Source of the DNA: Caballeronia sordidicola
Lineage (GTDB): Bacteria; Pseudomonadota; Gammaproteobacteria; Burkholderiales; Burkholderiaceae
DNA: 64,000 nt
Reading direction: 5' to 3'
Assembly (NCBI RefSeq): GCF_001544455.2
Contig: NZ_FCOC02000004.1
Location: 248,001 to 312,000, forward strand
Part shown: positions 23,964-32,596 of the stretch, one piece after another
How the letters are laid out: every line of letters begins with the position of its first letter
Position numbering within the stretch: position 1 is the first letter of the stretch
Made by a program: the position numbers and the translations under genes
The notes under the pieces: generated by a model
What the model was told of the DNA's origin: nothing
The model's database searches: none
Seen by the model: the letters and a program-made list of their open reading frames with translations, nothing else

Positions 23964-25058
23964 TTGGTTTTGGAACTGGAGCAGGTCACCGTGTTATCGG
24001 GTGGCCAGACACATCTGTACAACGTGGACCTGCGTCTCACGCCCGGCGCGATCAACGTGCTGCTGGGTCCCACGCAGGCGGGCAAGACTACGCTGATGCG
24101 CGTCATGGCCGGCCTGGATCGTCCGGCCACAGGGCGAGTTCTGGTCGATGGCCGCGATGTGACGGGCGTGGGCGTACGCGAGCGCAACCTCGCGATGGTC
24201 TACCAGCAGTTCATCAACTATCCCGCGATGAGCGTGCACGACAACATTGCGTCGCCGCTCAAGTTGCAGAAAATCGATGCCGCGCAGATCGAGCAGCGCG
24301 TGGGCGAAGTTGCAGCGAAGCTTCATATCGATCACTTGCTGCAGCGTCGGCCCGGCGAACTCTCGGGTGGCCAGCAGCAGCGCTGCGCGCTGGCGCGTGC
24401 GCTCGTCAAGCGCTCATCGCTCGTATTGCTCGACGAACCGCTCGTGAACCTCGACTACAAGTTGCGCGAAGAGTTGCGTGCCGAACTCACCACGCTCTTC
24501 GCCGACGGCAAGACCACCGTGGTGTATGCGACCACCGATCCGCTGGAAGCGTTGCTGCTCGGCGGCTACACCACAGTGGTCGACAAAGGCCGCGTGCTTC
24601 AGACGGGCCGCACGCTCGACGTGTACAACGCCCCCGCCACGGTCGACGTCGCCGCCGTCTTCAACGATCCGCCAATGAACATGCTCGCAAGCGACGTGAG
24701 CGCGGACGGCGTGGCGCATTTGCCAATGGGTATCGACGTAAGACTGCGACGCGCGGATAACCAGACGGGCCAGTGCCGCATCGGCATTCGTCCGGGGCAC
24801 TTGCGGCTCGCGCCGCGCACGCCCGAATCCATCGCAGTGCCGTGCCGTCTCGAACTTGCCGAACTGAGCGGTTCTGAGACTTACCTCCATGTGCGCACGC
24901 AGCAAGGCGGGGTCGATCTCGTGGCGCAACTGCAGGGTGTGCATCAGATCGGGCTGGGTACGTCGCTGGATGTGTTCGTCGATCCGAACGAGTTGTTTGT
25001 ATTTGGCGCGGACGCCAGACGCGTGTCCGGTCCGGAGGCGAGTCATGGCTCGTATTGA
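23964..25058 (+). CDS. glpS: Glycerol ABC transporter ATPase GlpS
   Basis: This 364-residue ATPase has Walker A GPTQAGKT (about 35-42; the TQA replaces the usual SGS), the signature LSGGQQQR (133-140), Walker B LVLLDEP (153-159) and a C-terminal TOBE-type regulatory domain. The unusual Walker A and the order of the following genes match GlpSTPQV glycerol importers first described in Rhizobium. Start is TTG 23964, with GAGGAG eight to ten bases upstream (23952-23957). It overlaps glpT by 14 nt. With GlpT it forms the heterodimeric ATPase pair. Confidence 0.85.
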   Translation: MVLELEQVTVLSGGQTHLYNVDLRLTPGAINVLLGPTQAGKTTLMRVMAGLDRPATGRVLVDGRDVTGVGVRERNLAMVYQQFINYPAMSVHDNIASPLKLQKIDAAQIEQRVGEVAAKLHIDHLLQRRPGELSGGQQQRCALARALVKRSSLVLLDEPLVNLDYKLREELRAELTTLFADGKTTVVYATTDPLEALLLGGYTTVVDKGRVLQTGRTLDVYNAPATVDVAAVFNDPPMNMLASDVSADGVAHLPMGIDVRLRRADNQTGQCRIGIRPGHLRLAPRTPESIAVPCRLELAELSGSETYLHVRTQQGGVDLVAQLQGVHQIGLGTSLDVFVDPNELFVFGADARRVSGPEASHGSY

Positions 25059-26133
25059 GTTCAAGGACCTCGCGCACGCGTACCGGCCGGATCCCGCGAG
25101 TCTGGATGACTATGCGCTGCAACCCATGTCGATGGTCTGGGAAGATGGCGGCGCGTACGCGCTGCTCGGACCTTCGGGATGTGGCAAGTCCACGCTGCTC
25201 AACATTGTCTCGGGCCTCGTGAATCCATCGGAAGGCCGGGTGTTGTTCGATGGCCGCGACGTCACCGCGCTCGGCGCACGCGAGCGCAACATTGCGCAGG
25301 TGTTCCAGTTTCCGGTGATCTACGACACCATGAGCGTCTTCGATAACCTCGCGTTCCCGCTGCGCAATCGCGGGATCGCGGCGCCGGAAGTGAAGGCGCG
25401 CGTGCATGAAGTCGCCGAGATTCTGGACATGACGCGCGAACTCGGGCGCAAGGCGAGCAACCTGTCGGCGGACGCGAAACAGAAGATATCGCTGGGACGC
25501 GGCCTGGTGCGCAAGGACGTCGCGGCGATTCTCTTCGATGAACCGTTGACCGTCATCGACCCCCACATGAAATGGATGCTGAGGCGGCAACTCAAGAAGA
25601 TCCATCAGCAACTGAAGCTCACGCTGATCTACGTCACGCACGACCAGGTGGAAGCACTTACCTTCGCCGATGAAGTGGTCGTGATGACCAACGGCCGCGT
25701 GGTGCAGAAAGGCGGACCCGAAGCGCTTTTCCTGCATCCGGATCATGCGTTTGTTGGGTACTTCATCGGCAGTCCGGGGATGAACCTGTGCCCGGTCGCA
25801 CTCGATTCCGAGGGCGTGAAAATCGGCAAGCAGCATCTTCAGGTCGACCCGGAAACGCTCGCCACCTTGAAGGCGGCCAGCGGCACACTCACGCTCGGTC
25901 TCCGTCCGGAATTCGTGCGTCTTTCGGATCATCAGGAGTCCGGCGCGGTCAGGGCGCACCTGTTGCACGCGCAGAGTCTTGGCAATTATCAGCTTGTCAC
26001 GGCGCAGTGCGAGGGCCAGGTCATCAAGGCGAAAGCCGACCCGCACACCATGCTCGCCGAAGGACCGGTCTGGCTGAAACTGGCGGCGCCGGAAACCGTG
26101 TTCTTCAGCAATGACGAGAGGATCGGACGATGA
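25045..26133 (+). CDS. glpT: Glycerol ABC transporter ATPase GlpT
   Basis: This 362-residue ATPase has Walker A GPSGCGKST (42-50) and Walker B AILFDEPL. The normal LSGGQ signature is replaced by LSADAKQKISLGRGL, a known quirk of this subunit, so catalysis probably relies on the paired GlpS. A TOBE-like C-terminal domain follows. GGAGG precedes ATG 25045, which lies inside the 3' end of glpS. Not to be confused with the unrelated glycerol-3-phosphate permease GlpT of E. coli. Confidence 0.85.
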   Translation: MARIEFKDLAHAYRPDPASLDDYALQPMSMVWEDGGAYALLGPSGCGKSTLLNIVSGLVNPSEGRVLFDGRDVTALGARERNIAQVFQFPVIYDTMSVFDNLAFPLRNRGIAAPEVKARVHEVAEILDMTRELGRKASNLSADAKQKISLGRGLVRKDVAAILFDEPLTVIDPHMKWMLRRQLKKIHQQLKLTLIYVTHDQVEALTFADEVVVMTNGRVVQKGGPEALFLHPDHAFVGYFIGSPGMNLCPVALDSEGVKIGKQHLQVDPETLATLKAASGTLTLGLRPEFVRLSDHQESGAVRAHLLHAQSLGNYQLVTAQCEGQVIKAKADPHTMLAEGPVWLKLAAPETVFFSNDERIGR

Positions 26134-27026
26134 ACAAACCCGTCAACCAGAAGGCCTGGCTGCTGGTCGTGCCCGTTTTCATCTGCGTCGCATTTTCCGC
26201 GATATTGCCGCTGATGACCGTGGTGAACTATTCGGTACAGGACATCATCAGCCCGACGCAGCATGTGTTCGTTGGAACAGAATGGTTCCGCAGCATCATG
26301 AACGACGAAGACCTGCGCGGCGCGCTTGGCCGTCAGATGATCTTTTCGCTTTGCGTGCTGCTGTTTGAAATTCCGCTGGGCGTGGGGCTTGCGCTTGCCA
26401 TGCCTGCGTCAGGCTGGCGAGCGTCCGCGGCGCTTGTCGTGCTTGCGATGCCGCTGCTCATTCCATGGAACGTCGTAGGTACGATCTGGCAGATTTTCGC
26501 GCGGCCGGATATCGGCTTGCTCGGCTACTGGCTCAATGATTTCGGTATCGACTACAACTACACCGCAAGTCCGGCGGCGGCGTGGGTGACGGTGCTCGTC
26601 ATGGACATCTGGCACTGGACGCCGCTTGTCGCGCTGCTTTGCTATGCGGGCTTGCGCGCGATTCCCGACGCGTTCTACCAAGCCGCTGAAATAGATGGCG
26701 CAAGCCGCTTTGCGGTGTTCCGGTACATCGAACTACCGAAGATGCGCGGCGTGCTGATGATCGCGGTGCTGCTTCGTTTCATGGACAGCTTCATGATCTA
26801 TACCGAACCGTTCGTCCTGACGGGCGGTGGTCCTGGCGACTCGACAACGTTCCTGAGCCAGTACCTCACGCAGAAGGCCGTGGGCCAGTTCGATCTTGGG
26901 CCCGCCGCGGCGTTTTCGCTGATCTACTTCCTGATCATCCTGCTGCTGTGTTTCATCCTCTACAACTGGATGGAGCGCGTGGGCAAGGGCGGCCCCGTCA
27001 CAACCGGAGACGATCATGCGTCGTGA
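26130..27026 (+). CDS. glpP: Glycerol ABC transporter permease GlpP
   Basis: This 298-residue inner-membrane protein has about six segments and the permease EAA-loop (YQAAEIDGASRFAVFRYIELPK). It belongs to the MalF/UgpA type. It overlaps glpT by 4 nt (ATGA) and glpQ by 11 nt, so the genes are tightly coupled. With GlpQ it forms the membrane channel of the glycerol importer. Confidence 0.85.
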   Translation: MNKPVNQKAWLLVVPVFICVAFSAILPLMTVVNYSVQDIISPTQHVFVGTEWFRSIMNDEDLRGALGRQMIFSLCVLLFEIPLGVGLALAMPASGWRASAALVVLAMPLLIPWNVVGTIWQIFARPDIGLLGYWLNDFGIDYNYTASPAAAWVTVLVMDIWHWTPLVALLCYAGLRAIPDAFYQAAEIDGASRFAVFRYIELPKMRGVLMIAVLLRFMDSFMIYTEPFVLTGGGPGDSTTFLSQYLTQKAVGQFDLGPAAAFSLIYFLIILLLCFILYNWMERVGKGGPVTTGDDHAS

Positions 27027-27828
27027 CCGCCGCTGGATGCGCACCGTCACGCTTGTCATCTACATCGTGTTCGCGCTGGTTCCACTCTACTGGATGCTGT
27101 CCATCTCGCTGCGCACGAACGAGGAAACGCTTGCGTCGTTCTCCACGTTTCCGCAGCACCTGACGCTCGACAACTACAAGGTGATCTTCACGGATCCGTC
27201 CTGGTACTGGGGTTACATCAACTCGATCATCTACGTGCTGATGAACACGGTCATGTCCGTGCTCGTTGCGTTGCCGGCGGCCTACGCGTTCTCGCGATAC
27301 CGCTTCCTCGGCGACAAGCACATGTTCTTCTGGTTGCTTACCAACCGCATGACGCCGCCCGCCGTGTTTCTGCTGCCATTCTTCCAGCTTTACTCGAGCG
27401 TGGGATTGATGGACACGTACATTGCGGTGGCGCTCGCGCACATGCTCTTCAACGTGCCGCTTGCGGTATGGATCCTGGAAGGTTTCATGTCGGGGGTATC
27501 GCGTGAAATCGATGAAACCGCGTATATCGACGGCTATACGTTTCCTTCGTTCTTCGTGAAGATCTTCCTGCCGCTGATCAAGTCGGGCGTGGGCGTCACG
27601 GCATTTTTCTGCTTCATGTTCAGTTGGGTCGAGTTGCTGCTTGCACGCACGCTGACATCGGTCAACGCCAAGCCGATCGCCGCCGTGATGACGCGCACGG
27701 TGTCCGCCGCGGGCATGGATTGGGGCGTGCTCTCGGCGGCCGGCGTACTGACTATCGTGCCCGGCGCGCTCGTCATCTACTTCGTGCGCAACTACATCGC
27801 GAAGGGCTTTGCGATGGGGAGAGTCTGA
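27016..27828 (+). CDS. glpQ: Glycerol ABC transporter permease GlpQ
   Basis: This 270-residue inner-membrane permease is of the MalG/UgpE type, with six segments and the EAA-like loop (SREIDETAYIDGYTFPSFFV). It pairs with GlpP. Start ATG 27016 lies inside the glpP 3' end; its stop shares one base with the next gene's ATG (TGATG). In this context GlpQ means the permease, not the phosphodiesterase of E. coli. Confidence 0.85.
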   Translation: MRRDRRWMRTVTLVIYIVFALVPLYWMLSISLRTNEETLASFSTFPQHLTLDNYKVIFTDPSWYWGYINSIIYVLMNTVMSVLVALPAAYAFSRYRFLGDKHMFFWLLTNRMTPPAVFLLPFFQLYSSVGLMDTYIAVALAHMLFNVPLAVWILEGFMSGVSREIDETAYIDGYTFPSFFVKIFLPLIKSGVGVTAFFCFMFSWVELLLARTLTSVNAKPIAAVMTRTVSAAGMDWGVLSAAGVLTIVPGALVIYFVRNYIAKGFAMGRV

Positions 27829-28109
27829 TGATCACGTGGATGTACTGGACGCCCGAAGTGGCGATCTTCTTTGGCTGCATCGTGCTCATGCTCGCCGGCA
27901 TGACCGTGTGGGAAATCCGCTCGCCGACTTCGGAACACAAAGGTTTTCTCCCCATTGCGACCACGCGGGGCGACCGGCTGTTCATCGGCTTGCTGAGCGC
28001 CGCATATATCAATCTGGCGTGGATTGGCATCAGCGCGGAGAACGCGAATGCATGGCCGGGTTTTGCGGTATCCATGCTCGTGCTTGTTCTGATCATGTGG
28101 AAAGGATAA
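27828..28109 (+). CDS. DUF2160 small membrane protein of the glycerol operon
   Basis: This 93-residue protein has two to three transmembrane segments (VAIFFGCIVLMLAGMTVW; LFIGLLSAAYINLAWIGI; FAVSMLVLVLIMWKG). It matches the small DUF2160 proteins that lie between glpQ and glpV in this operon type. Its role is not established; it may help the assembly or control of the transporter. It starts at ATG 27828, coupled to glpQ by a shared base. Confidence 0.8.
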   Translation: MITWMYWTPEVAIFFGCIVLMLAGMTVWEIRSPTSEHKGFLPIATTRGDRLFIGLLSAAYINLAWIGISAENANAWPGFAVSMLVLVLIMWKG

Positions 28110-28199
28110 GGAATCCATAGCAAATACAGAAGCACCGGTTCAGCGGTTACCCCGAGCGAGGACCGGCAGATGATCCAGGGGGAGACGGAGGAGAACATC

Positions 28200-29930
28200 A
28201 TGCAACACAGGAGACGGATCGTCGCGCTCGCAGTTGGCGCACTCTTCGCTAGCCCGTTGGCGCTGGCTGGCGCGCCCGAAGCGCAGAAATGGATCGACAG
28301 CGAATTCCAGCCAAGCACGCTTTCGAAGCAGCAGCAGGCCGACGAGATGAAATGGTTCATCGACACAGCCGCCACGCTGAAGTCGCAAGGGGTAAAGGAA
28401 GTGCACGTGGTGTCGGAAACGCTCGACACGCACATGTATGAATCGAAGACGCTCGCAAAAGCCTTCACCGAGATCACGGGTATCTCGGTGAAGCACGACA
28501 TCATTCAGGAAGGCGACGTTGTCGAGAAACTGCAGACTTCGATGCAATCCGGCCAGAGCATCTACGACGGCTGGATCTCGGACTCCGATCTGATCGGCAC
28601 GCATTATCGCTATGGTGTGATCGTGCCGCTGTCGGATTACATGCAGGGCGAAGGCAAGGCATACACGAATCCGGGGCTCGACATCAAGGATTTCATAGGA
28701 ACGAGTTTCACGACCGCGCCCGACAAAAAGCTGTATCAGTTGCCGGACCAGCAGTTCGCCAATCTTTACTGGTTCCGCGCGGACTGGTTTGCGCGCAAGG
28801 ACTTGCAGGACAAGTTCAAGGCGAAGTATGGCTATGACCTGGGCGTGCCGGTGAACTGGACCGCCTATGAGGATATCGCCGAATTCTTTACCAACGACGT
28901 GAAGACGATCGATGGCGCGAAGGTGTACGGGCACATGGATTACGGCAAGAAGGACCCGTCGCTTGGCTGGCGATTCACCGACGCGTGGCTTTCCATGGCA
29001 GGCGAAGCGGACAAGGGCATTCCGAACGGCTTGCCCGTCGACGAGTGGGGTATTCGCGTGACGCCCGACGGTTGCCATGCGGTGGGCGCGTCTGTGTCGC
29101 GGGGCGGCGGCACGAACAGTCCGGCTGCCGTATATGCGACGACGAAGTACATTGAGTGGCTGAAGAAATATGCACCGCCGGAAGCGTCTGGCATGACGTT
29201 CAACGAGGCGGGACCGGTCCCGGCGCAAGGCAGGATCGCACAGCAGATCTTCTGGTACAGCGCATTCACGGCATCCATGCTCAAGCCCGGCAATGTGACG
29301 AACGCCGACGGCACGCCAAAGTGGCGCATGGCGCCGTCACCGCACGGCCCGTACTGGAAAGATGGCATGCAGAACGGCTATCAGGACGTGGGCTCGTGGA
29401 CGTTCTTCAAGTCGACACCGCCCAGCCAGCGCGCGGCAGCATGGTTGTATGCGCAGTTCGTGACCTCGAAGACGGTGTCGCTCAAGAAGTCGATCACCGG
29501 ACTTACGTTCATTCGCGACTCGGACATTCACAGCGACTACTTCACGAAGAACGCGGACAAGTATGGTGGTTTGATCGAGTTCTATCGCAGTCCGGCGCGG
29601 GTGGCGTGGACGCCGACCGGTAATAACGTGCCGGATTATCCGAAGATGGCGCAACTGTGGTGGAAGAACGTGGCGACGGCCGTGGCCGGAGAAAAGGCGC
29701 CGCAAGCCGCCATGGACAACCTCGCGAAAGAGATGGATCAGGTGCTCGGACGGTTGCAGCGTGCAGGGATGAAGGTATGCGCGCCGCAGTTGAATCCGGA
29801 AAGCGATCCCGCGAAGTGGCTGTCCGATCAGCACGCACCGTGGAAGAAGCTCGCGAATGAGCGTCCGAAGGGCGAGACGGTCAAGTACGACCAGCTGCTT
29901 TCGGCGTGGAAGGAGGGGAAGGTTCGCTAG
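28200..29930 (+). CDS. glpV: Glycerol ABC transporter substrate-binding protein GlpV
   Basis: This 576-residue protein has a signal peptide (RRIVALAVGALFASPLALAG) and a large periplasmic binding fold (WIDSEFQPSTLSKQQQADEM; FIGTSFTTAPDKKLYQLPDQ). The unusually large size fits GlpV. It captures glycerol for the GlpSTPQ importer. GGAGGAG lies just before ATG 28200. A perfect hairpin terminator at 29954-29984 ends the operon. Confidence 0.85.
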   Translation: MQHRRRIVALAVGALFASPLALAGAPEAQKWIDSEFQPSTLSKQQQADEMKWFIDTAATLKSQGVKEVHVVSETLDTHMYESKTLAKAFTEITGISVKHDIIQEGDVVEKLQTSMQSGQSIYDGWISDSDLIGTHYRYGVIVPLSDYMQGEGKAYTNPGLDIKDFIGTSFTTAPDKKLYQLPDQQFANLYWFRADWFARKDLQDKFKAKYGYDLGVPVNWTAYEDIAEFFTNDVKTIDGAKVYGHMDYGKKDPSLGWRFTDAWLSMAGEADKGIPNGLPVDEWGIRVTPDGCHAVGASVSRGGGTNSPAAVYATTKYIEWLKKYAPPEASGMTFNEAGPVPAQGRIAQQIFWYSAFTASMLKPGNVTNADGTPKWRMAPSPHGPYWKDGMQNGYQDVGSWTFFKSTPPSQRAAAWLYAQFVTSKTVSLKKSITGLTFIRDSDIHSDYFTKNADKYGGLIEFYRSPARVAWTPTGNNVPDYPKMAQLWWKNVATAVAGEKAPQAAMDNLAKEMDQVLGRLQRAGMKVCAPQLNPESDPAKWLSDQHAPWKKLANERPKGETVKYDQLLSAWKEGKVR

Positions 29931-29953
29931 GCTTCATTGCGTAGCTGTGGAAG

Positions 29954-29984
29954 AACGGGCGATACGTATCGCCCGTTTTGTTTT
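29954..29984 (+). terminator. Intrinsic terminator of the glycerol operon
   Basis: AACGGGCGATAC (29954-29965) and its exact complement (29966-29977) form a 24-nt perfect palindrome followed by TTGTTTT. Confidence 0.85.
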
Positions 29985-29995
29985 CCGGATCGCAT

Positions 29996-30274
29996 TCAGG
30001 CAACGGCCCTGTTTTCAGGGGCCGCGCAGAGCCACGCCAGATCGACCCGCAGAAGCCTCGAAAGACGCCGGCATTGCCCACTGCCCGGCAGCGTGATTCC
30101 AGCCCGCCAGAAGTTGACTTCGTGCTCCTTCACGCCCACATACGACGCAACCAGCCGGGTCGTGATCCGTGCCCGCTTGATCGTCATGTCCAGTTTGGCT
30201 GAGAACAGTTTTCGGAAGCGGTCCGAATGCGTGTACCGTTCAAGGTGAGTTTCCAGTTGGTTCGCACGCCTCAT
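29996..30274 (-). CDS. Small DNA-binding-like protein (XRE-type)
   Basis: This 92-residue basic protein (MRRANQLETHLERYTHSDRF...) contains a helix-turn-helix-like run (VASYVGVKEHEVNFWRAGIT), which suggests a Cro/XRE-like regulator common in Burkholderia. The open frame extends to 30508, but ATG 30274 is the plausible start, since the upstream codons look random and overlap the next gene. Target unknown. Confidence 0.5.
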   Translation of the reverse strand: MRRANQLETHLERYTHSDRFRKLFSAKLDMTIKRARITTRLVASYVGVKEHEVNFWRAGITLPGSGQCRRLSRLLRVDLAWLCAAPENRAVA

Positions 30275-30315
30275 GCTGTTTGCCTCGCTCACAAGTTGGA
30301 CTGGTTCCACGTGAA

Positions 30316-30783
30316 CTACCGCGCCTCGACTTCCGCCACATCTGCATGGCTGTTCCCGCGAATATAGTGCTCCAGTTGATGAATCGTGAATTGCTGTTCG
30401 GCAATCAGGTTCTTGACCAGGTCGCCTATCGACACCATGCCGATCAGCAATCCACCGTCGATAACCGGAAGATGGCGTATGCGGTTGTCCGTCATCAGCG
30501 TCATGCAATGATCGGTCGTCTGGTTGAGGCGAACATATCGCACCGCTTTCGACATGACATCGCCGACCGGCGTGTCCCTCGACGAGCGATCGAGCAGCAC
30601 GATCTTGCGCGCATAATCGCGCTCGGTGAAGATGCCGGTGATCCTGTCACCCGAGGTCACCACCAGCGCGCCGATCTGCTTGTGGGCCATCAGCTTGATG
30701 GCCTCGAAAACACTAGCCGTGGCTTCTATGGTGTGAAACGACTGGTTCGGTTTCGAACTGAGTAATTGTGCAACGGTTGTCAT
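30316..30783 (-). CDS. CBS-domain protein
   Basis: This 155-residue protein has two CBS motifs (SVFEAIKLMAHKQIGALVVT and HCMTLMTDNRIRHLPVIDGG), with the conserved GIFTERDYARKI and GMVSIGDLVKN elements. Such proteins bind adenosyl nucleotides and sense energy state. It is about two thirds identical by eye to the product at 49237-49677, so the two are paralogs. No partner is evident nearby. Confidence 0.85.
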   Translation of the reverse strand: MTTVAQLLSSKPNQSFHTIEATASVFEAIKLMAHKQIGALVVTSGDRITGIFTERDYARKIVLLDRSSRDTPVGDVMSKAVRYVRLNQTTDHCMTLMTDNRIRHLPVIDGGLLIGMVSIGDLVKNLIAEQQFTIHQLEHYIRGNSHADVAEVEAR

Positions 30784-30867
30784 GCAGGACCTCGTTGAAT
30801 AGTCGGGCGTTCAGCGAACGGCCGCGATTGATTGATCGATAAATCCGAAGCTTCAATACATGGATGC

Positions 30868-31191
30868 CTAGCCGAAGTCGAACAGTTCTCCAAGCATCGA
30901 CTTCTTCTTTTTATACGGATGACGACGGTCGTGGTAATCGCGCTCGCGCCTGTCGTCGTCCTCGAAGCGGCTGCGTTCGTCCCGCCTGCGTTCGAATCCG
31001 GCATTCGTCGATGCCGTAGCCGTTTGCAGCGCAGCGCCCTGCACGTTGTTATCTCCCGCGGCGCGCTCGATCAGCTTGTCGAGTTCGCCCCGATCCAGCC
31101 ATACCCCGCGACACGTCGGGCAGTAGTCGATTTCAACGCCCTGACGGTCTGTCATCAACAGGTCGGGGCTCTTGCACGTGGGACATTTCAT
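30868..31191 (-). CDS. Zinc-ribbon (zf-TFIIB) protein
   Basis: This 107-residue protein begins MKCPTCKSPDLLMTDRQGVE and has a CPTC...CPTCRGVWLDRGEL zinc ribbon of the zf-TFIIB family, with a long charged Arg/Asp-rich tail ending in KKKKSMLGELFDFG. This tail is common in the family. Role unknown, likely nucleic-acid or protein binding. It is divergent from the nhaR-like gene. Confidence 0.8.
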   Translation of the reverse strand: MKCPTCKSPDLLMTDRQGVEIDYCPTCRGVWLDRGELDKLIERAAGDNNVQGAALQTATASTNAGFERRRDERSRFEDDDRRERDYHDRRHPYKKKKSMLGELFDFG

Positions 31192-31322
31192 ACTCGTGGC
31201 TCCTTCGTCTTGAACGCTAACGAAGCCTCAATGTACTGTAAGTAAGGTTATTGTAAAATTCGTATTTTCAACATCGATACTTCGAGAAAACCGATGTATC
31301 AGCCAATGCCGCCGAGGGCCAG

Positions 31323-32216
31323 ATGAACTTCAAGCATTTATATTATTTTTGGGTGGCGGCTCACGCCGGCGGTATTGCGCGCGCGGGCGCGCAGTTGCAT
31401 ATCACGCCGCAAACGCTCAGCGGTCAGATCAAGCTGCTTGAAGAAACGCTCGATAAAAAGCTCTTCAAGAAGAGCGGCCGCAACCTCGAACTGACTGACG
31501 CAGGCAAACTCGCTCTCGACTACGCCGACGAGATTTTTTCCCTTGGCGCGGAACTGGAAGGCGCGGTCAGGCAGGAAAGGGAAGCGGCGCGCACGCAGCT
31601 ACGGGTGGGCGTGGCGGATTCGGTGCCGAAGACAGTTGCCTACAGGTTATTGGAACCCGCATTGAACCTGTCGGATTCGCTGAAGCTGATTTGCCACGAA
31701 GGCAAGCTGCACGGGCTTTTATCGCAACTCGCGGTCCACAAGCTGGACCTGATCATTGCCGACGCGCCGATTCCTTCCGATGTGAACGTGAAAGCGTTCA
31801 ACCATTTGCTGGGCCGTTCCACGTTGAGCTGTTTTGCGCTCAAGGCGCTGGCGGCGCGCGGCGCCAGGTCGTACCCGGCCTCGCTTGGCGACATGCCAAT
31901 GCTCCTGCCCGGAACTGACTCGGCCGTGCGAAGGAAACTCGATCATTGGTTGAAGTCTCACGCAATATCGCCGCGAATTGTCGGGGAATTCGATGACAGC
32001 GCACTTACGCTTGCATTTGGACGGGAAGGGCGCGGCGTCCTTTTCGCGCCCACGGTTCTGGCGGCGCAACTCAAACGCGAACACGGGCTGGTGGTGATGG
32101 GTCACATCGAGACTATTGTTGAGGAGTTCTTCGCGATCTCGATCGAGCGGCGCATCAGCCATCCAGCTATTTCCTCGATCATGAATGCGGCGCGAAGCAC
32201 CCTGTTCAACGCTTGA
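31323..32216 (+). CDS. nhaR: LysR-family transcriptional activator, NhaR type
   Basis: This 297-residue protein has an N-terminal winged helix (MNFKHLYYFWVAAHAGGIAR, then QLHITPQTLSGQIKLLEETL) and a C-terminal effector domain. The MNFKHLYYFW start and HITPQTLSGQIK are typical of NhaR, the activator of the nhaA Na+/H+ antiporter gene. No nhaA lies next to it here, so its targets are elsewhere, or it controls a neighbour. Start ATG 31323. Confidence 0.8.
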   Translation: MNFKHLYYFWVAAHAGGIARAGAQLHITPQTLSGQIKLLEETLDKKLFKKSGRNLELTDAGKLALDYADEIFSLGAELEGAVRQEREAARTQLRVGVADSVPKTVAYRLLEPALNLSDSLKLICHEGKLHGLLSQLAVHKLDLIIADAPIPSDVNVKAFNHLLGRSTLSCFALKALAARGARSYPASLGDMPMLLPGTDSAVRRKLDHWLKSHAISPRIVGEFDDSALTLAFGREGRGVLFAPTVLAAQLKREHGLVVMGHIETIVEEFFAISIERRISHPAISSIMNAARSTLFNA

Positions 32217-32280
32217 ATGCCGTTGTTGCACGCGTCATATTTTTGCGCAGAATTCCTTTCAATTAAATAACAAAAATAAC

Positions 32281-32309
32281 TTACATTACTTTTTGCTTTC
32301 GACTATAAC
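32281..32309 (+). promoter_or_regulatory. Sigma70-like promoter of a possible small RNA
   Basis: -35 TTACAT (32281-32286) and -10 TATAAC (32304-32309) with 17-bp spacing. Transcription would start near 32316. Confidence 0.45.
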
Positions 32310-32315
32310 GGTCTT

Positions 32316-32383
32316 ACGTGTTGCGGACCGCCATGTCACGTACCACGTCTCAGCCCGTCAGGCTTGCCTGCGGGCTTTTTTTT
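32316..32383 (+). ncRNA. Candidate small RNA (about 68 nt)
   Basis: A consensus-like promoter is followed after about 36 nt by an intrinsic terminator: AGCCCG (32352-32357), an inner CAGG/CCTG pairing, CGGGCT (32371-32376) and eight T. The transcribed part has no start codon with a ribosome site and no coding frame. It lies between the nhaR-like and oxlT-like genes and could be an sRNA or a leader attenuator of the latter. Prediction only. Confidence 0.35.
32352..32383 (+). terminator. Intrinsic terminator
   Basis: Stem AGCCCG/CGGGCT with inner CAGG/CCTG pairs and an 8-T tail. Confidence 0.8.
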
Positions 32384-32596
32384 GCCAATCGAAAAGAGCC
32401 GAGGATATGTGATCACTTCTTTCATATTTCTTTCGGTAGTAACCCGATCTGGTGAAAACCCTGTTGTTTCTTTCACTTGACTTACTTGATATATCACATA
32501 TTGTGTATCCCATTGTCACCTCGAAATTGAGACGGCAATGAGGCAGACGTCGTTCGGCGTCCCGAATACAAGGCAGCAAATGCCAAGGAGACAGTG

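Larger units (their letters stand above)
32217..32596. other. Intergenic region with a promoter-terminator unit
   Basis: These 380 bp hold a promoter (32281-32309), a short candidate transcript ending in a strong terminator (32352-32383), and then the AT-rich leader of the OxlT-like gene. No open frame of interest. Confidence 0.5.
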
